Shown here: positions 17,465 to 26,026 of the stretch, in pieces | How the letters are laid out: each line of letters opens with the position of its first letter | Position numbering within the stretch: the first letter of the stretch is position 1 | Program-made: the position numbers and the translations under genes | The notes under the pieces: model-generated | Databases searched by the model: none | Seen by the model: only the letters and a program-made list of their open reading frames with translations | What the model was told of the DNA's origin: nothing | Assembly (NCBI GenBank): GCA_013389105.1 | Contig: JACADZ010000063.1 | Location: 1 to 54,839, forward strand | DNA length: 54,839 bases | Source of the DNA: Parvularculaceae bacterium | GTDB taxonomy: Bacteria > Pseudomonadota > Alphaproteobacteria > Caulobacterales > Parvularculaceae | Direction: 5' to 3'

Positions 17465-19390
17465 ATGTCCGGGGCGGACGACGCAATAAGAGAAGACGGC
17501 GCTGAAATCGGGGAATCCGGTTCGGCCGTCATCGCCGCGCACGCCGCCCGTCTGCCGCAGCGCCCCGGGGTCTACCGTATGCTGAGCGCCGGCGGCGAAG
17601 CGCTCTATGTCGGCAAGGCGCGCAACCTCAAGGCCCGCGTGTCGTCTTACGCCAAATCCGGCGGCCACTCCAACCGGATCATGCGCATGATAGCCGAGAC
17701 GGCGGGCATGGAGTTCGTGGTTACCGAGACCGAGACGGAAGCGCTGCTGCTCGAGGCCAACCTCATCAAGCAGTTGAAGCCCCGCTACAACATCATCCTG
17801 CGCGACGACAAGTCGTTTCCCTCGATTCTCATCGCCGAGGACCACGCAGCGCCGCCGATCCTCAAGCATCGCGGCGCCCGCAAGCGCAAGGGCGCCTATT
17901 ACGGTCCATTCGCATCGGCGAGCGCCGTCAGCCGTACACTGAACACGCTGCAGAAGGCCTTCCTGCTCCGCTCTTGCTCCGATAGCGTCTATGAAAGCCG
18001 CACGCGGCCCTGCCTCCTGCACCAGATCAAGCGCTGCGCGGCGCCCTGCGTCGGCCTGATCTCCGAAGCCGATTATGCTGCGCTGGTCGCCGAAGCGAAG
18101 CGCTTTCTCGACGGCGACACCCGGGACGTCCAGCGCGCGCTGTCCGCGGAGATGGAGGCGGCGGCGGCGTCGCTCGATTTCGAACGCGCGGCCCGCCTGC
18201 GCGACCGAATCAGGGCGCTCACTTATGTTCAAGGCGGACAGGACATCAACGCCGAGGGCGTCTCCGAGGCGGACGTTTTCGCCATTTACGCCGAGGGCGG
18301 ACAATCCTGCGTTCAGGTATTCTTCTTCAGGGCGGGTCAGAACTGGGGCAACTCGGCGTTTTTTCCACGGCACGACCGCGACGAGGTCCCAGCGGCGATC
18401 CTCTCGGCCTTCATGGCGCAGTTCTATGATTCTCGCGACCCGCCGGGTCTCATCCTCGCGAGCGAGAAGCCCGAGCAGGCCGAACTCCTCGCCGAAGCCT
18501 TGTCGTTGCGCGCCGGCGCCAAGGTCCGGATCTCGTCGCCGCAGCGGGGCGAGAAAAAGAGCCTCGTCGATCAGGCGACGATGAACGCGCGCGAAGCGCT
18601 CATGCGCCGGATCTCCGAGAGCGCCAGCCAGTTGAAAGCCCTCGAACGCCTCGCCGAGGTGCTCGGCCTCGCCGCGCCGCCGCAGCGCATTGAAGTCTAC
18701 GACAACAGCCATATCCAGGGCGCAAACGCCGTCGGCGCCATGATCGTCGCGGGGCCCGACGGATTCCAGAAAAACCAGTATCGCAAGTTCAACATGAAGT
18801 CGGCCGATCTGACGCCCGGCGATGATTTCGCGATGCTGCGCGAAGTCTTGCAACGGCGGTTCTCGCGGCTGCTGAAGGAGGCGGACGAAGCCGTGCGCCC
18901 CGATCTCGTGGTCATCGACGGCGGCGAGGCGCAGCTCTCGGTCGCGCTCGAAGTTCTTGCGGAACTCGGTCTCGACCCCGAGCACGAAGGGATCGCCGTC
19001 ATCGGCGTCTCCAAGGCGCGGCGCGAGACGGAGGCCGGCGCCGCACGCGCCGATCGGACCATGGGCGCCTCGCAGGACCAGATCGTCTTGCCGGAGCGTG
19101 CGCCGTTTCTCCTGCCGCCCCGCGAGCCGGCGCTCTTCTTTCTGCAGCGCCTGCGCGACGAGGCGCATCGGTTCGCGATCGGCGCGCACCGCGCCAAGCG
19201 ATCGAAAGCAATCGGCGTCAACCCGCTCGACGACATCGACGGCGTCGGTCCGCAACGCAAGCGCGCGCTGCTCAATCACTTCGGGTCCGCAAAGGCGATC
19301 TCGCGCGCCAAGATCGAGGACCTCAGAGCGGTGGAGGGAGTGTCGGCGGCGCTTGCGCAGCGCATCTATGATTTCTTTAACGGCGGATGA
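17465..19390 (+). CDS. uvrC: Excinuclease ABC subunit C (UvrC)
   Basis: The nuclease of nucleotide excision repair that cuts on both sides of a lesion. Domains in order: GIY-YIG ([20 protein letters not shown], about residues 36-55) for the 3' cut; the cysteine-bearing [15 protein letters not shown]; a UVR domain ([14 protein letters not shown]); an RNase H-like domain with [19 protein letters not shown] and [13 protein letters not shown] for the 5' cut; and C-terminal helix-hairpin-helix repeats ([20 protein letters not shown]). It is full length at 641 residues. I found no LexA box in front of it. A TTAAC half-site at 17425 is noted but not called. Confidence 0.97.
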   Translation: MSGADDAIREDGAEIGESGSAVIAAHAARLPQRPGVYRMLSAGGEALYVGKARNLKARVSSYAKSGGHSNRIMRMIAETAGMEFVVTETETEALLLEANLIKQLKPRYNIILRDDKSFPSILIAEDHAAPPILKHRGARKRKGAYYGPFASASAVSRTLNTLQKAFLLRSCSDSVYESRTRPCLLHQIKRCAAPCVGLISEADYAALVAEAKRFLDGDTRDVQRALSAEMEAAAASLDFERAARLRDRIRALTYVQGGQDINAEGVSEADVFAIYAEGGQSCVQVFFFRAGQNWGNSAFFPRHDRDEVPAAILSAFMAQFYDSRDPPGLILASEKPEQAELLAEALSLRAGAKVRISSPQRGEKKSLVDQATMNAREALMRRISESASQLKALERLAEVLGLAAPPQRIEVYDNSHIQGANAVGAMIVAGPDGFQKNQYRKFNMKSADLTPGDDFAMLREVLQRRFSRLLKEADEAVRPDLVVIDGGEAQLSVALEVLAELGLDPEHEGIAVIGVSKARRETEAGAARADRTMGASQDQIVLPERAPFLLPPREPALFFLQRLRDEAHRFAIGAHRAKRSKAIGVNPLDDIDGVGPQRKRALLNHFGSAKAISRAKIEDLRAVEGVSAALAQRIYDFFNGG

Positions 19391-19474
19391 CGGACGCTCC
19401 CAGACGGATCTTCGTTTGAGTTCGAAGCAGCGCCGACCACAGAAGCGGCGTCCCCCTTCGCTTTTGACGGGCGT

Positions 19475-19497
19475 GCGCCGCCCAGAGGCGGCGGCGC
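19475..19497 (+). other. GC-rich hairpin downstream of uvrC
   Basis: The 292-nt gap between uvrC and the acyl-CoA dehydrogenase gene is non-coding as far as I can see. It includes GCGCCGCC-CAGAGGC-GGCGGCGC, an 8-bp perfect stem with a 7-nt loop 84 nt after the uvrC stop. No T-run follows on either strand, so it is not a standard intrinsic terminator. It may simply stabilise the uvrC mRNA end. Confidence 0.3.
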
Positions 19498-19682
19498 TCC
19501 GCCAAGCCGACCGAAAAGGCAGGCGCGGCACGGGGCGACCTCTCCACCTTATCACTCTCGGGTTCACCTCGGACGCCGGAATCGGCGGCGCCTTGCTGAG
19601 GCCCCGCCGCCGGCTGCAGGCTTTGCTTGGCGTGCGGTCGCCGATTTTCTACATCACGGCTGCAACGATTTTCGGTACCCCC

Positions 19683-21482
19683 ATGACTTTCGCCACCCCC
19701 ATTCGCGACATGCAGTTCGTGCTGGACCACATGGCCGGCGCGAGCGCGCTGCGCCGGTCCGGCGCCTATCCCGACTTCGATGCAGAGGTCAGCGAGTCAA
19801 TCCTTCGGGAGGCTGCGAAGTTCTGCGACGAGGTCGTCGCACCTCTGAACGAGGGCAGCGACCGCACGCCCTCGCGCCTCGAGAACGGCGTCGTGCGCAC
19901 GAGTCCCGGCTTCAAGGAGGCGTATCGCGCCTATATCGACGGCGGCTGGAACGCGCTCGCTTTTCCTGAAAGCGTCGGCGGGCAGGGTCTGCCGCAGGCG
20001 CTCGCCATCGCGCTCGTCGACGCCCTCAACGGAGCGTGCATGTCCTTCGCCATCGGCACGACGCTGACCACGGGGGCGGTCAAGGCGATCCTCCACGCGG
20101 GCGACGCCGAGCAAAAGAGGCTCTATCTGCCGAAGATGGTCTCTGGCGCATGGACAGGCACTATGAACCTCACCGAGCCGCAGGCGGGCTCCGACCTCTC
20201 AGCTGTCCGGGCCAAGGCCGAGCCGCTGGGCGACGGGCGCTACAAGATCAGCGGCCAGAAGATCTTCATCACCTATGGCGATCACGACTTGACCGACAAC
20301 ATCATCCATCTCGTGCTGGCGCGCCTGCCGGACGCGCCGGAGGGCACCGCCGGCATCTCGATGTTCATCGTGCCGAAAATCCATGTAAATCCCGACGGCT
20401 CGCTGGCGGGGCGCAACGACGTCAAGGCGATCAAGCTTGAAGAAAAGATGGGCCTCCACGGCTCGCCGACCTGCGTCATGGTCTATGGCGATGCGGGCGC
20501 GTGCATTGGGACGCTGCTCGGGGAGCCGCACAAAGGCCTCAAGAACATGTTCGTGATGATGAACGCCGCGCGCCTCGATGTCGGCGTTCAGGGCGTCGGC
20601 GTCGCCGAGCGCGCCTTCCAGCGCGCGCTCGCCTATGCGGGCGAGCGCCGGCAGGGCCGCGCGACCGGCGCCAAGGGCGGTCCGATGATCCCGATCTACG
20701 GTCATGCCGACGTGCGCCGCATGATCTATTCCATGAAGGCGCTGGTCGAGGCCTCGCGGGCCCTTTGCTACGCCAACGCCGTCGCCTACGACCTCGCCCG
20801 CCATGCGCCTGACGACGAGGAGCGGCGCAAGGCGCGCGAACTCGAGGAGCTCCTAACGCCGCTGTCGAAAGGCTGGTCCACGGATCGCGCCAATGACGTG
20901 ACGTCGCTTGGCGTTCAGGTTCACGGCGGCATGGGCTATGTCGAGGAGACCGGTGCGGCGCAGCACATGCGCGATGCGCGAATCGCCGCGATCTATGAAG
21001 GCACGAACGGCATCCAGGCGATGGATCTCGTCGGCCGCAAGCTGCAGGGCGACGGCGGCGCCGCCGCCAGGGCGTTCATCCAGAACGCGCGTGAACAGGC
21101 AATCCTGCTCAAGGCCGGCAAGCGCGCCGAGCTAAAACGGATCGGCGCAAGGCTGGAGGAAGCGGCGCAAGCGCTCCGTACCTCCACCGATTGGCTCCTC
21201 GAGGCCGCGGCCAAGACCCCCGAGCATGCCCTCGCGGGCGCAACTCCGTATCTCAGGCAGTTCGGCAACGTCGCGGGCGGTTATTATCTCGCACGTGGCG
21301 CGTTGGCGGCGGCGCTGCTCGATCAGGACGAGAGAGGCGACCGCGCCTTTCTCGCCGCCAAGATCGCCATCGCCCATTTCTATGCCGAGAATTATCTGAC
21401 CGAGGCCTCTGGGCTGACGCCGGCGGTGACGGCGGGCGCCGAGCTCCTGCGCCGGATCGAGCCGGAAGCCCTCAGGGGTTGA
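19683..21482 (+). CDS. Acyl-CoA dehydrogenase, long form with C-terminal extension
   Basis: A FAD-dependent dehydrogenase that forms trans-2-enoyl-CoA in fatty acid or related acyl-CoA breakdown. The 599-residue protein has the flavin-binding signature WTGTMNLTEPQAGSDLSAVR, YKISGQKIFITYGDH, and near the C-terminus of the core ARIAAIYEGTNGIQAMDLVG, whose glutamate is the expected catalytic base. The extra 150 or so residues after the core match the long bacterial subgroup. A reading from 18957 exists but only runs through uvrC in another frame. Chain-length preference is not predictable. An enoyl-CoA hydratase gene lies elsewhere in the window (52258). Confidence 0.92.
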   Translation: MTFATPIRDMQFVLDHMAGASALRRSGAYPDFDAEVSESILREAAKFCDEVVAPLNEGSDRTPSRLENGVVRTSPGFKEAYRAYIDGGWNALAFPESVGGQGLPQALAIALVDALNGACMSFAIGTTLTTGAVKAILHAGDAEQKRLYLPKMVSGAWTGTMNLTEPQAGSDLSAVRAKAEPLGDGRYKISGQKIFITYGDHDLTDNIIHLVLARLPDAPEGTAGISMFIVPKIHVNPDGSLAGRNDVKAIKLEEKMGLHGSPTCVMVYGDAGACIGTLLGEPHKGLKNMFVMMNAARLDVGVQGVGVAERAFQRALAYAGERRQGRATGAKGGPMIPIYGHADVRRMIYSMKALVEASRALCYANAVAYDLARHAPDDEERRKARELEELLTPLSKGWSTDRANDVTSLGVQVHGGMGYVEETGAAQHMRDARIAAIYEGTNGIQAMDLVGRKLQGDGGAAARAFIQNAREQAILLKAGKRAELKRIGARLEEAAQALRTSTDWLLEAAAKTPEHALAGATPYLRQFGNVAGGYYLARGALAAALLDQDERGDRAFLAAKIAIAHFYAENYLTEASGLTPAVTAGAELLRRIEPEALRG

Positions 21483-21611
21483 CCTGCATCTGGGCCCGGG
21501 CGCCGAGAGACGAACGAAATCGGGGAGACCCGGCTCGCCCCGGCCCGCGCTTGCGCCTTCCGCGGCGAGCGGGCATCAAGCCTGAAAGAGCGCTTTAAGA
21601 GGGAGTATCTC

Positions 21612-22487
21612 ATGCGCCGGGTCCTTGCTGCCGCCCTGACGTTTCTGCCGGCCTGCGCTTTCGCCCAGCCGGACTATGCGAAGCTCGAGGTGAAGGCGAC
21701 GAAGGTCGCGGGCAACGTGTACGTCATCGAAGATGCGACGCCAGGGTTCAGCGGCGGCAATATCGGAGTTTCGGTAGGTCCGGACGGCATTCTCCTGGTC
21801 GACAGCAAGTTCGCGCCGCTCGCGCCCAAGATTGAGGCGGCGCTCAAGGCGGTGTCCGACCAGGCGGTGCGCTTCGTGCTGAATACGCATTTTCATGCCG
21901 ACCATAGCGACGGCAATCGCGCCTTCGCGGCGAGGTCGACGGTGATCGCCCACGAGATCGCGAGAAAGCGCATCGCCGCCGATGTCGAGCGCCCGACGCC
22001 GGCGAACGCGCTGCCGGTCATCACCTTCGAAGACAGCCTCACCGTACACGTGAACGGCGAAGAGATCCGCGCCGTGCATTTTCCGTCCGGACATACGGAC
22101 ACTGATGTCGTGGTTTTCTTCACGGAGTCGAACGTCGTGCATCTCGGCGACAAGTTTTTCAGCGGGACATTTCCGTTCGTCGACCTGAAGAGCGGCGGCA
22201 GCGCAAAGGGTCTCGTCGCCAATCTCGAACGGCTGCTGGTCGATCTGCCGGAAGACGTGCGGATCATTCCGGGCCATGGGCCGGTCTCGGCCAAGGCTGA
22301 TCTCAAGGCCTATGTCGACATGATCAAGGACTGCATCGCCATCGTCGAGGCGGGCGTCCAGGCCGGAAAAAGCGCGCGCAAGATGAAGAGCGAGAGGGCG
22401 CTCTCGCGCTACGCCGACTGGTCCTGGAGCTTCATCACCGAGGACCGCTTCATCGATCAACTGTACGAAGAGATCCGCAAGAAATAG
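21612..22487 (+). CDS. Secreted metallo-beta-lactamase-fold hydrolase
   Basis: A 291-residue exported enzyme. A signal peptide (residues 1-19, ending CAFAQ) is followed by the metallo-beta-lactamase fold. Metal ligands are visible in [38 protein letters not shown] and IIPGHGPVS. This resembles broad-specificity MBL-fold hydrolases of the periplasm rather than a proven carbapenemase, since the family includes many non-antibiotic enzymes. A GGGAGTATCTC precedes the ATG. The 17-nt gap to surE suggests cotranscription with it. Confidence 0.88.
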   Translation: MRRVLAAALTFLPACAFAQPDYAKLEVKATKVAGNVYVIEDATPGFSGGNIGVSVGPDGILLVDSKFAPLAPKIEAALKAVSDQAVRFVLNTHFHADHSDGNRAFAARSTVIAHEIARKRIAADVERPTPANALPVITFEDSLTVHVNGEEIRAVHFPSGHTDTDVVVFFTESNVVHLGDKFFSGTFPFVDLKSGGSAKGLVANLERLLVDLPEDVRIIPGHGPVSAKADLKAYVDMIKDCIAIVEAGVQAGKSARKMKSERALSRYADWSWSFITEDRFIDQLYEEIRKK

Positions 22488-22504
22488 AGGTCGGCGTCGC
22501 GTCG

Positions 22505-23275
22505 ATGAGGATTCTCTGCACCAACGACGACGGCGTTCATGCGCCGGGGCTTGAATGCCTCGTCCGGATTGCGCGCGCGCTTTCCGACGACGTGTTTGTG
22601 GTCGCTCCGCAGGACGAGCAATCTGGTGCGGCGCGCTCGCTGACGCTTTCGCACCCCGTCCGGGTCCGTCGGTTCGACGAGCGCCGATATTCCGTTTCAG
22701 GGACGCCGACGGACGCCGTGATGATGGCGGTGACGAAGCTCCTGCCCGGTCGACGTCCCGATCTCGTATTATCTGGCGTCAACAACGGACAGAACCTCGC
22801 GGAGGACGTGACCTTTTCGGGCACGGTCGCCGGCGCGTTCCAGGGCATGACGCTCGGCATTCCGTCGATTGCGCTTTCGCTGGCGCGTCTCCATCGCGAC
22901 GCCGCCCGCTGGGACACCGCGGAGGCGCATGCCCCGGAGATCATTCGTCGCCTGGTTGCCGCGGGCTGGCCCCCCGACGTCGTCATGAACGTGAATTTTC
23001 CCGATCGCCCGCCCGACGAGGTGGCCGGCGTAGAGATCACGTCGCAAGGTCATCGGGACGCCTTCCAGCTCTACGCCGAGGAGCGGCAGGATCTGCGCGG
23101 CGGGACGTATTACTGGTTTGGCTACACCGGGAAGCTGTCGGATCCGCCCGAGGGGACGGATTTGCGGGCCGTCTACGATGGGCGCATCTCGATCACGCCC
23201 TTGCATCTGGCGCTGACTCATGTCGAAGCTGCCGCTCGGTTGAGCGCGGCGTTTGCGCGCGACGTCAATCGCTGA
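22505..23275 (+). CDS. surE: 5'/3'-nucleotidase SurE
   Basis: A metal-dependent phosphatase acting on nucleoside monophosphates and short polyphosphate, linked to stationary-phase survival. The 256-residue protein carries [20 protein letters not shown] (metal ligands Asp-Asp), [14 protein letters not shown], the substrate loop [18 protein letters not shown], and [10 protein letters not shown]. In many alphaproteobacteria and gammaproteobacteria surE precedes pcm and an NlpD-type peptidase gene. Here pcm is missing and the peptidase gene follows after a CtrA-type site. Confidence 0.97.
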   Translation: MRILCTNDDGVHAPGLECLVRIARALSDDVFVVAPQDEQSGAARSLTLSHPVRVRRFDERRYSVSGTPTDAVMMAVTKLLPGRRPDLVLSGVNNGQNLAEDVTFSGTVAGAFQGMTLGIPSIALSLARLHRDAARWDTAEAHAPEIIRRLVAAGWPPDVVMNVNFPDRPPDEVAGVEITSQGHRDAFQLYAEERQDLRGGTYYWFGYTGKLSDPPEGTDLRAVYDGRISITPLHLALTHVEAAARLSAAFARDVNR

Positions 23276-23323
23276 CGGGATCAAGAATGGCGCCGAGGCG
23301 CGGCGCTTGCAGGATCCTGCGAA

Positions 23324-23338
23324 TTAACATCTTCTTAA
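23324..23338 (+). promoter_or_regulatory. CtrA-type binding site TTAA-N7-TTAA
   Basis: TTAACATCTTCTTAA, followed by C, lies 54 nt upstream of the proposed ATG of the LysM/M23 lipoprotein gene. It matches the full CtrA consensus TTAA-N7-TTAAC known from Caulobacter and relatives. In this GC-rich sequence such an arrangement is unlikely by chance. It suggests that the gene is tied to the CtrA cell-cycle regulon. Direction of control cannot be read from the sequence. Confidence 0.65.
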
Positions 23339-23392
23339 CCAAACACCGTGACGAATCTTGCCAAGTCGTTAATGCAGGCGGAGTTGTTGAGA

Positions 23393-24532
23393 ATGCGCGC
23401 GGTATCGGTCCTTGCGCTGGCGAGCGGACTTATTGCAGGCTGCGGATCCCACCAGCCCGCGCCGATCGTTTATGGGACGACTCCTGCGCCGGCAAGCACT
23501 GGTCGGATCTATAATTCGCCTGCTGACTATGCGCGCGTGAACGAGGCGACCCGAGGCGGAATTGATCTCATGCCGTCGGCGGCGCCGGTCATTTCCAATC
23601 CTCTCATCGGCTCCCCGGAGTCGACGGCGAGAGTGATGCACGCCGACATTGAAGAGGCCGAGCTGCCGCCGGCGCCGATCTATCTGTCCGCTCCGGCGTA
23701 CGGCGACCCGGTTTCGGGCGGGTCCGTGATCGTGCAGCCCGGAGACACCGTCTATGCGATTTCACGGCGCACCGGGACGAGCCCTGCAGACATCATCCGG
23801 ACCAACCAGCTGCCCGCGCCTTACACGCTTGAGGTTGGACAGACGATCCGTATCCCGAGCGGCGGAAAAGCCGTCGCTCCGAGCCAGGCCGTCCGCATCG
23901 GCGGCTCGCAAAGGATCGTGCGACCCGGTGAAACGTTGTCGTCGATCAGCCGATCGACGGGCGTGCCGCTCATGACCCTCGCCGCGGCCAACGGGCTGCA
24001 GCCGCCCTACCAGCTTGAGGTCGGCGACCGGCTGAGCATTCCGCCGGCGCAACAACCACCCGCCGCCACGAAAAAGCGCGAGGCCCGGCGCAACGGCGGC
24101 GACCTTAAAGACCTGACCCGCCAGGTCAGCTATACGCCGCCGCCAAAGACCGGGAACAGGCTGTTCGAGTGGCCGATCAAGGGCGCGATCATCGGCGAAT
24201 ACGGAGCCAGAAGCTCCGGAAAGCGTAATGACGGCGTCAACATCGCGGCGCCGGTGGGAACGCCGGTGCGTGCGGCTGCTGACGGCGAAGTGGTCTATCG
24301 CGGCGCCGAACTCGACGACTTCGGCAATCTGCTGCTCATCCGGCACGCAGACGGTTTCGTCACCGCCTACGCCCACAACGATGTCATTCTTGTCGACAAG
24401 GGACAGCCGGTGCGGCAGGGGCAGGTGGTCGCCAAGGTCGGGCGGTCGGGTGCCGCGGACCAGCCGCAGCTCCACTTCGAGATCCGCCAGAACCTGAAGC
24501 CGGTGGATCCTTTGGCCCTTCTGGAAAATTAG
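23393..24532 (+). CDS. LysM and M23 peptidase-domain lipoprotein (NlpD/DipM-like)
   Basis: A cell-envelope lipoprotein of 379 residues involved in septal or general peptidoglycan remodelling by family analogy. Residues 1-20 (MRAVSVLALASGLIAGCGS) hold the lipobox LIAGC. Two LysM repeats follow (VIVQPGDTVYAISRRTGTSP and RIVRPGETLSSISRSTGVPL). A C-terminal LytM/M23 domain reads RSSGKRNDGVNIAAPVGTPV, LIRHADGFVTAYAHND and VGRSGAADQPQLHFEIR. In M23 zinc ligands the first His-Asp pair (HxxxD) is replaced by N-DGVNI, so this is probably a degenerate amidase activator. I place the start at ATG 23393 (GGAG 9 nt upstream), giving a proper signal; GTG 23348 is possible. Confidence 0.9.
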   Translation: MRAVSVLALASGLIAGCGSHQPAPIVYGTTPAPASTGRIYNSPADYARVNEATRGGIDLMPSAAPVISNPLIGSPESTARVMHADIEEAELPPAPIYLSAPAYGDPVSGGSVIVQPGDTVYAISRRTGTSPADIIRTNQLPAPYTLEVGQTIRIPSGGKAVAPSQAVRIGGSQRIVRPGETLSSISRSTGVPLMTLAAANGLQPPYQLEVGDRLSIPPAQQPPAATKKREARRNGGDLKDLTRQVSYTPPPKTGNRLFEWPIKGAIIGEYGARSSGKRNDGVNIAAPVGTPVRAAADGEVVYRGAELDDFGNLLLIRHADGFVTAYAHNDVILVDKGQPVRQGQVVAKVGRSGAADQPQLHFEIRQNLKPVDPLALLEN

Positions 24533-24572
24533 TTCGTGTACGTCTCGTATTGAAAAAGTCGCGTACTTTCTG

Positions 24573-24600
24573 AGGGCCCCCCGGAGGGGCCTTCTCTTTG
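24573..24600 (+). terminator. Rho-independent terminator after the LysM/M23 gene
   Basis: The stem AGGGCCCC with GGGGCCTT, containing one G-U pair, encloses the loop CCGGA and is followed by CTCTTTG. It ends 6 nt before the stop of the converging cation exchanger gene, so it probably serves the plus-strand gene. The U-tract is interrupted, which weakens it. Confidence 0.65.
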
Positions 24601-24605
24601 CAGGA

Positions 24606-25568
24606 TCACGACGCGTGCGCAACGAGCCATGAGACGTAGGCGCCGTAGGCAAGCACGAGGGCCCCGCCCTCGACCCGGCTGATGCGGCGGCCCGAGAGCG
24701 CGAAAAAGACCATGGCGACGGTAGCAGCCAGCATCACCCAATTGTCGAAGCGAATGATCTCGGGCGGCGTCTGCAGCGGCTGGATGACGGCGGTCAGGCC
24801 GAGAATGCCGAGGATATTGTAAAGGTTCGACCCGACGACGTTGCCGAGCGCCAGCGCGCTCCTGCCGCGCCAGGCCGCCATCACCGATGTGACCAGTTCG
24901 GGGAGCGACGTGCCGACAGCGACGATGGTCAGTCCGATGATCGTTTCCGACACGCCCATGGCGTGCGCGATGTTGATCGCGCCGCTCACGAGGAAGCGCG
25001 CCCCGGCCATGAGGATGCCGAGTCCGACCACGGCCATCGCAATGTCGAGGAGGATCGGGCGCGGACCACGCGGCAGCTCAGCCGCGGCGGCTTCATGCCG
25101 TTCGGTCGCCGGGTGGTCGGGCGCCTGACGCTCGGCGAGATAGGCGATGGCGATGTATCCGAACAGGCCGGCCAGGAAAATGAAGCCTGCGAACCGTGTT
25201 AATCCGATCGTCATGCTGACGACGATCGCCAGCAGGGTCACGACGAGCACCGCGGTTGAATCGCGTCTGAACGATCTGGGCTCCACTGCGATCGGCGCAA
25301 TCAGCGCGGAGAGCCCCAAAATAAGCAGTAAGTTGGCGACATTCGAGCCGACCACATTGCCGACGGCGATGCCCGCCGAACCTTGAACCGCGGCCTCGAC
25401 GCTTGACACGAGCTCGGGAGTGGAGGTGCCGAATCCGACCAGGGTGAGGCCGATCAGCAGTTCCGAAAGCCCAAGGCGACGCGCGATTTCCGTGGCGCCC
25501 CGGATAAGCACCTCGGCGCCGACCGCCAATATGACAAGCCCCAAACCGACCGTCACCCAGTCATTCAT
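24606..25568 (-). CDS. Calcium/sodium antiporter, CaCA family (YrbG-like)
   Basis: A polytopic cation exchanger of 320 residues in the inner membrane. Two alpha-repeats are visible: GLTLVGFGTSTPELVSSVEA (about residues 40-59) with GNVVGSNVANLLLILGLSAL, and GLTIVAVGTSLPELVTSVMA with GNVVGSNLYNILGILGLTAV. These repeat pairs with acidic residues are the ion-binding hallmark of the Ca2+/cation antiporter superfamily. About ten helices are predicted. It has no obvious partner in the operon; it is separated from chorismate mutase by 105 nt. Confidence 0.93.
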   Translation of the reverse strand: MNDWVTVGLGLVILAVGAEVLIRGATEIARRLGLSELLIGLTLVGFGTSTPELVSSVEAAVQGSAGIAVGNVVGSNVANLLLILGLSALIAPIAVEPRSFRRDSTAVLVVTLLAIVVSMTIGLTRFAGFIFLAGLFGYIAIAYLAERQAPDHPATERHEAAAAELPRGPRPILLDIAMAVVGLGILMAGARFLVSGAINIAHAMGVSETIIGLTIVAVGTSLPELVTSVMAAWRGRSALALGNVVGSNLYNILGILGLTAVIQPLQTPPEIIRFDNWVMLAATVAMVFFALSGRRISRVEGGALVLAYGAYVSWLVAHAS

Positions 25569-25673
25569 GATCGCCGCCCCTTTATCTTGCTGGAGTTTGA
25601 AGCCGCCCGGCTTGCGACGCTAGAGTGTCGTCGAAAATATTTTCAACGCACGGCAACGGCGCAACCGCGGCCG

Positions 25674-26000
25674 TCAGGTCGGCGCCTGGGGCGGGCCTTC
25701 AAGGTCGTCACGCAGCTTTTCATCCTGATACTGAATGCCCCAACCGATGATGAGCCGCCATAGCGCCTCGGCCATTTCGGGCGGAAAGCCTTTTTCCACG
25801 GCGCGTCCCCTGACCCGTTCGATGACTTCCCGGTTGCGCCAGGGAACGGACGCGCCCGCCGCGCCCTGCGCGCGCTTCAACGCCCACATCCGGTCGATAT
25901 AGGTCCACCGTTCGCCAAGGAGATCGACGATCGCCGCGTCCACTCGATCGATCTGGGAGCGAACTTCGTCCTGACTGGCGCAGGCTGATGCGGGTTTCAT
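25674..26000 (-). CDS. Chorismate mutase (AroQ type)
   Basis: A small all-alpha enzyme converting chorismate to prephenate in phenylalanine and tyrosine synthesis. The 108-residue protein shows the AroQ layout: EVRSQIDRVDAAIVDLLGER (helix 1 with the arginine), WALKRAQG, VPWRNREVIERVRGRAVEKG and FPPEMAEALWRLIIGWGIQYQ. Residues equivalent to the chorismate-binding Arg, Lys and Gln are plausible. PchB-like isochorismate pyruvate lyase is an alternative. The ATG follows AGGATCCC. It is on the minus strand, 26 nt from the ABC-F gene, so both could be cotranscribed. Confidence 0.75.
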   Translation of the reverse strand: MKPASACASQDEVRSQIDRVDAAIVDLLGERWTYIDRMWALKRAQGAAGASVPWRNREVIERVRGRAVEKGFPPEMAEALWRLIIGWGIQYQDEKLRDDLEGPPQAPT

Positions 26001-26026
26001 GGGATCCTCATTTTGGCCCGGTCACA

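Noticed and set aside
17426..19567. 713-codon open frame on the minus strand across the whole of uvrC
   Set aside because: It is antisense to a complete, well-conserved uvrC and shows no recognisable domain. Long antisense frames are common in GC-rich coding DNA.
18957..21482. 841-codon frame that would fuse a uvrC-region peptide to the acyl-CoA dehydrogenase
   Set aside because: The first 240 residues are uvrC and intergenic DNA read in another frame. The dehydrogenase starts at 19683.
21612..22487. Possible carbapenemase
   Set aside because: The metal ligands show the MBL fold, but the wider fold includes many housekeeping hydrolases, and nothing here is specific for antibiotic hydrolysis.
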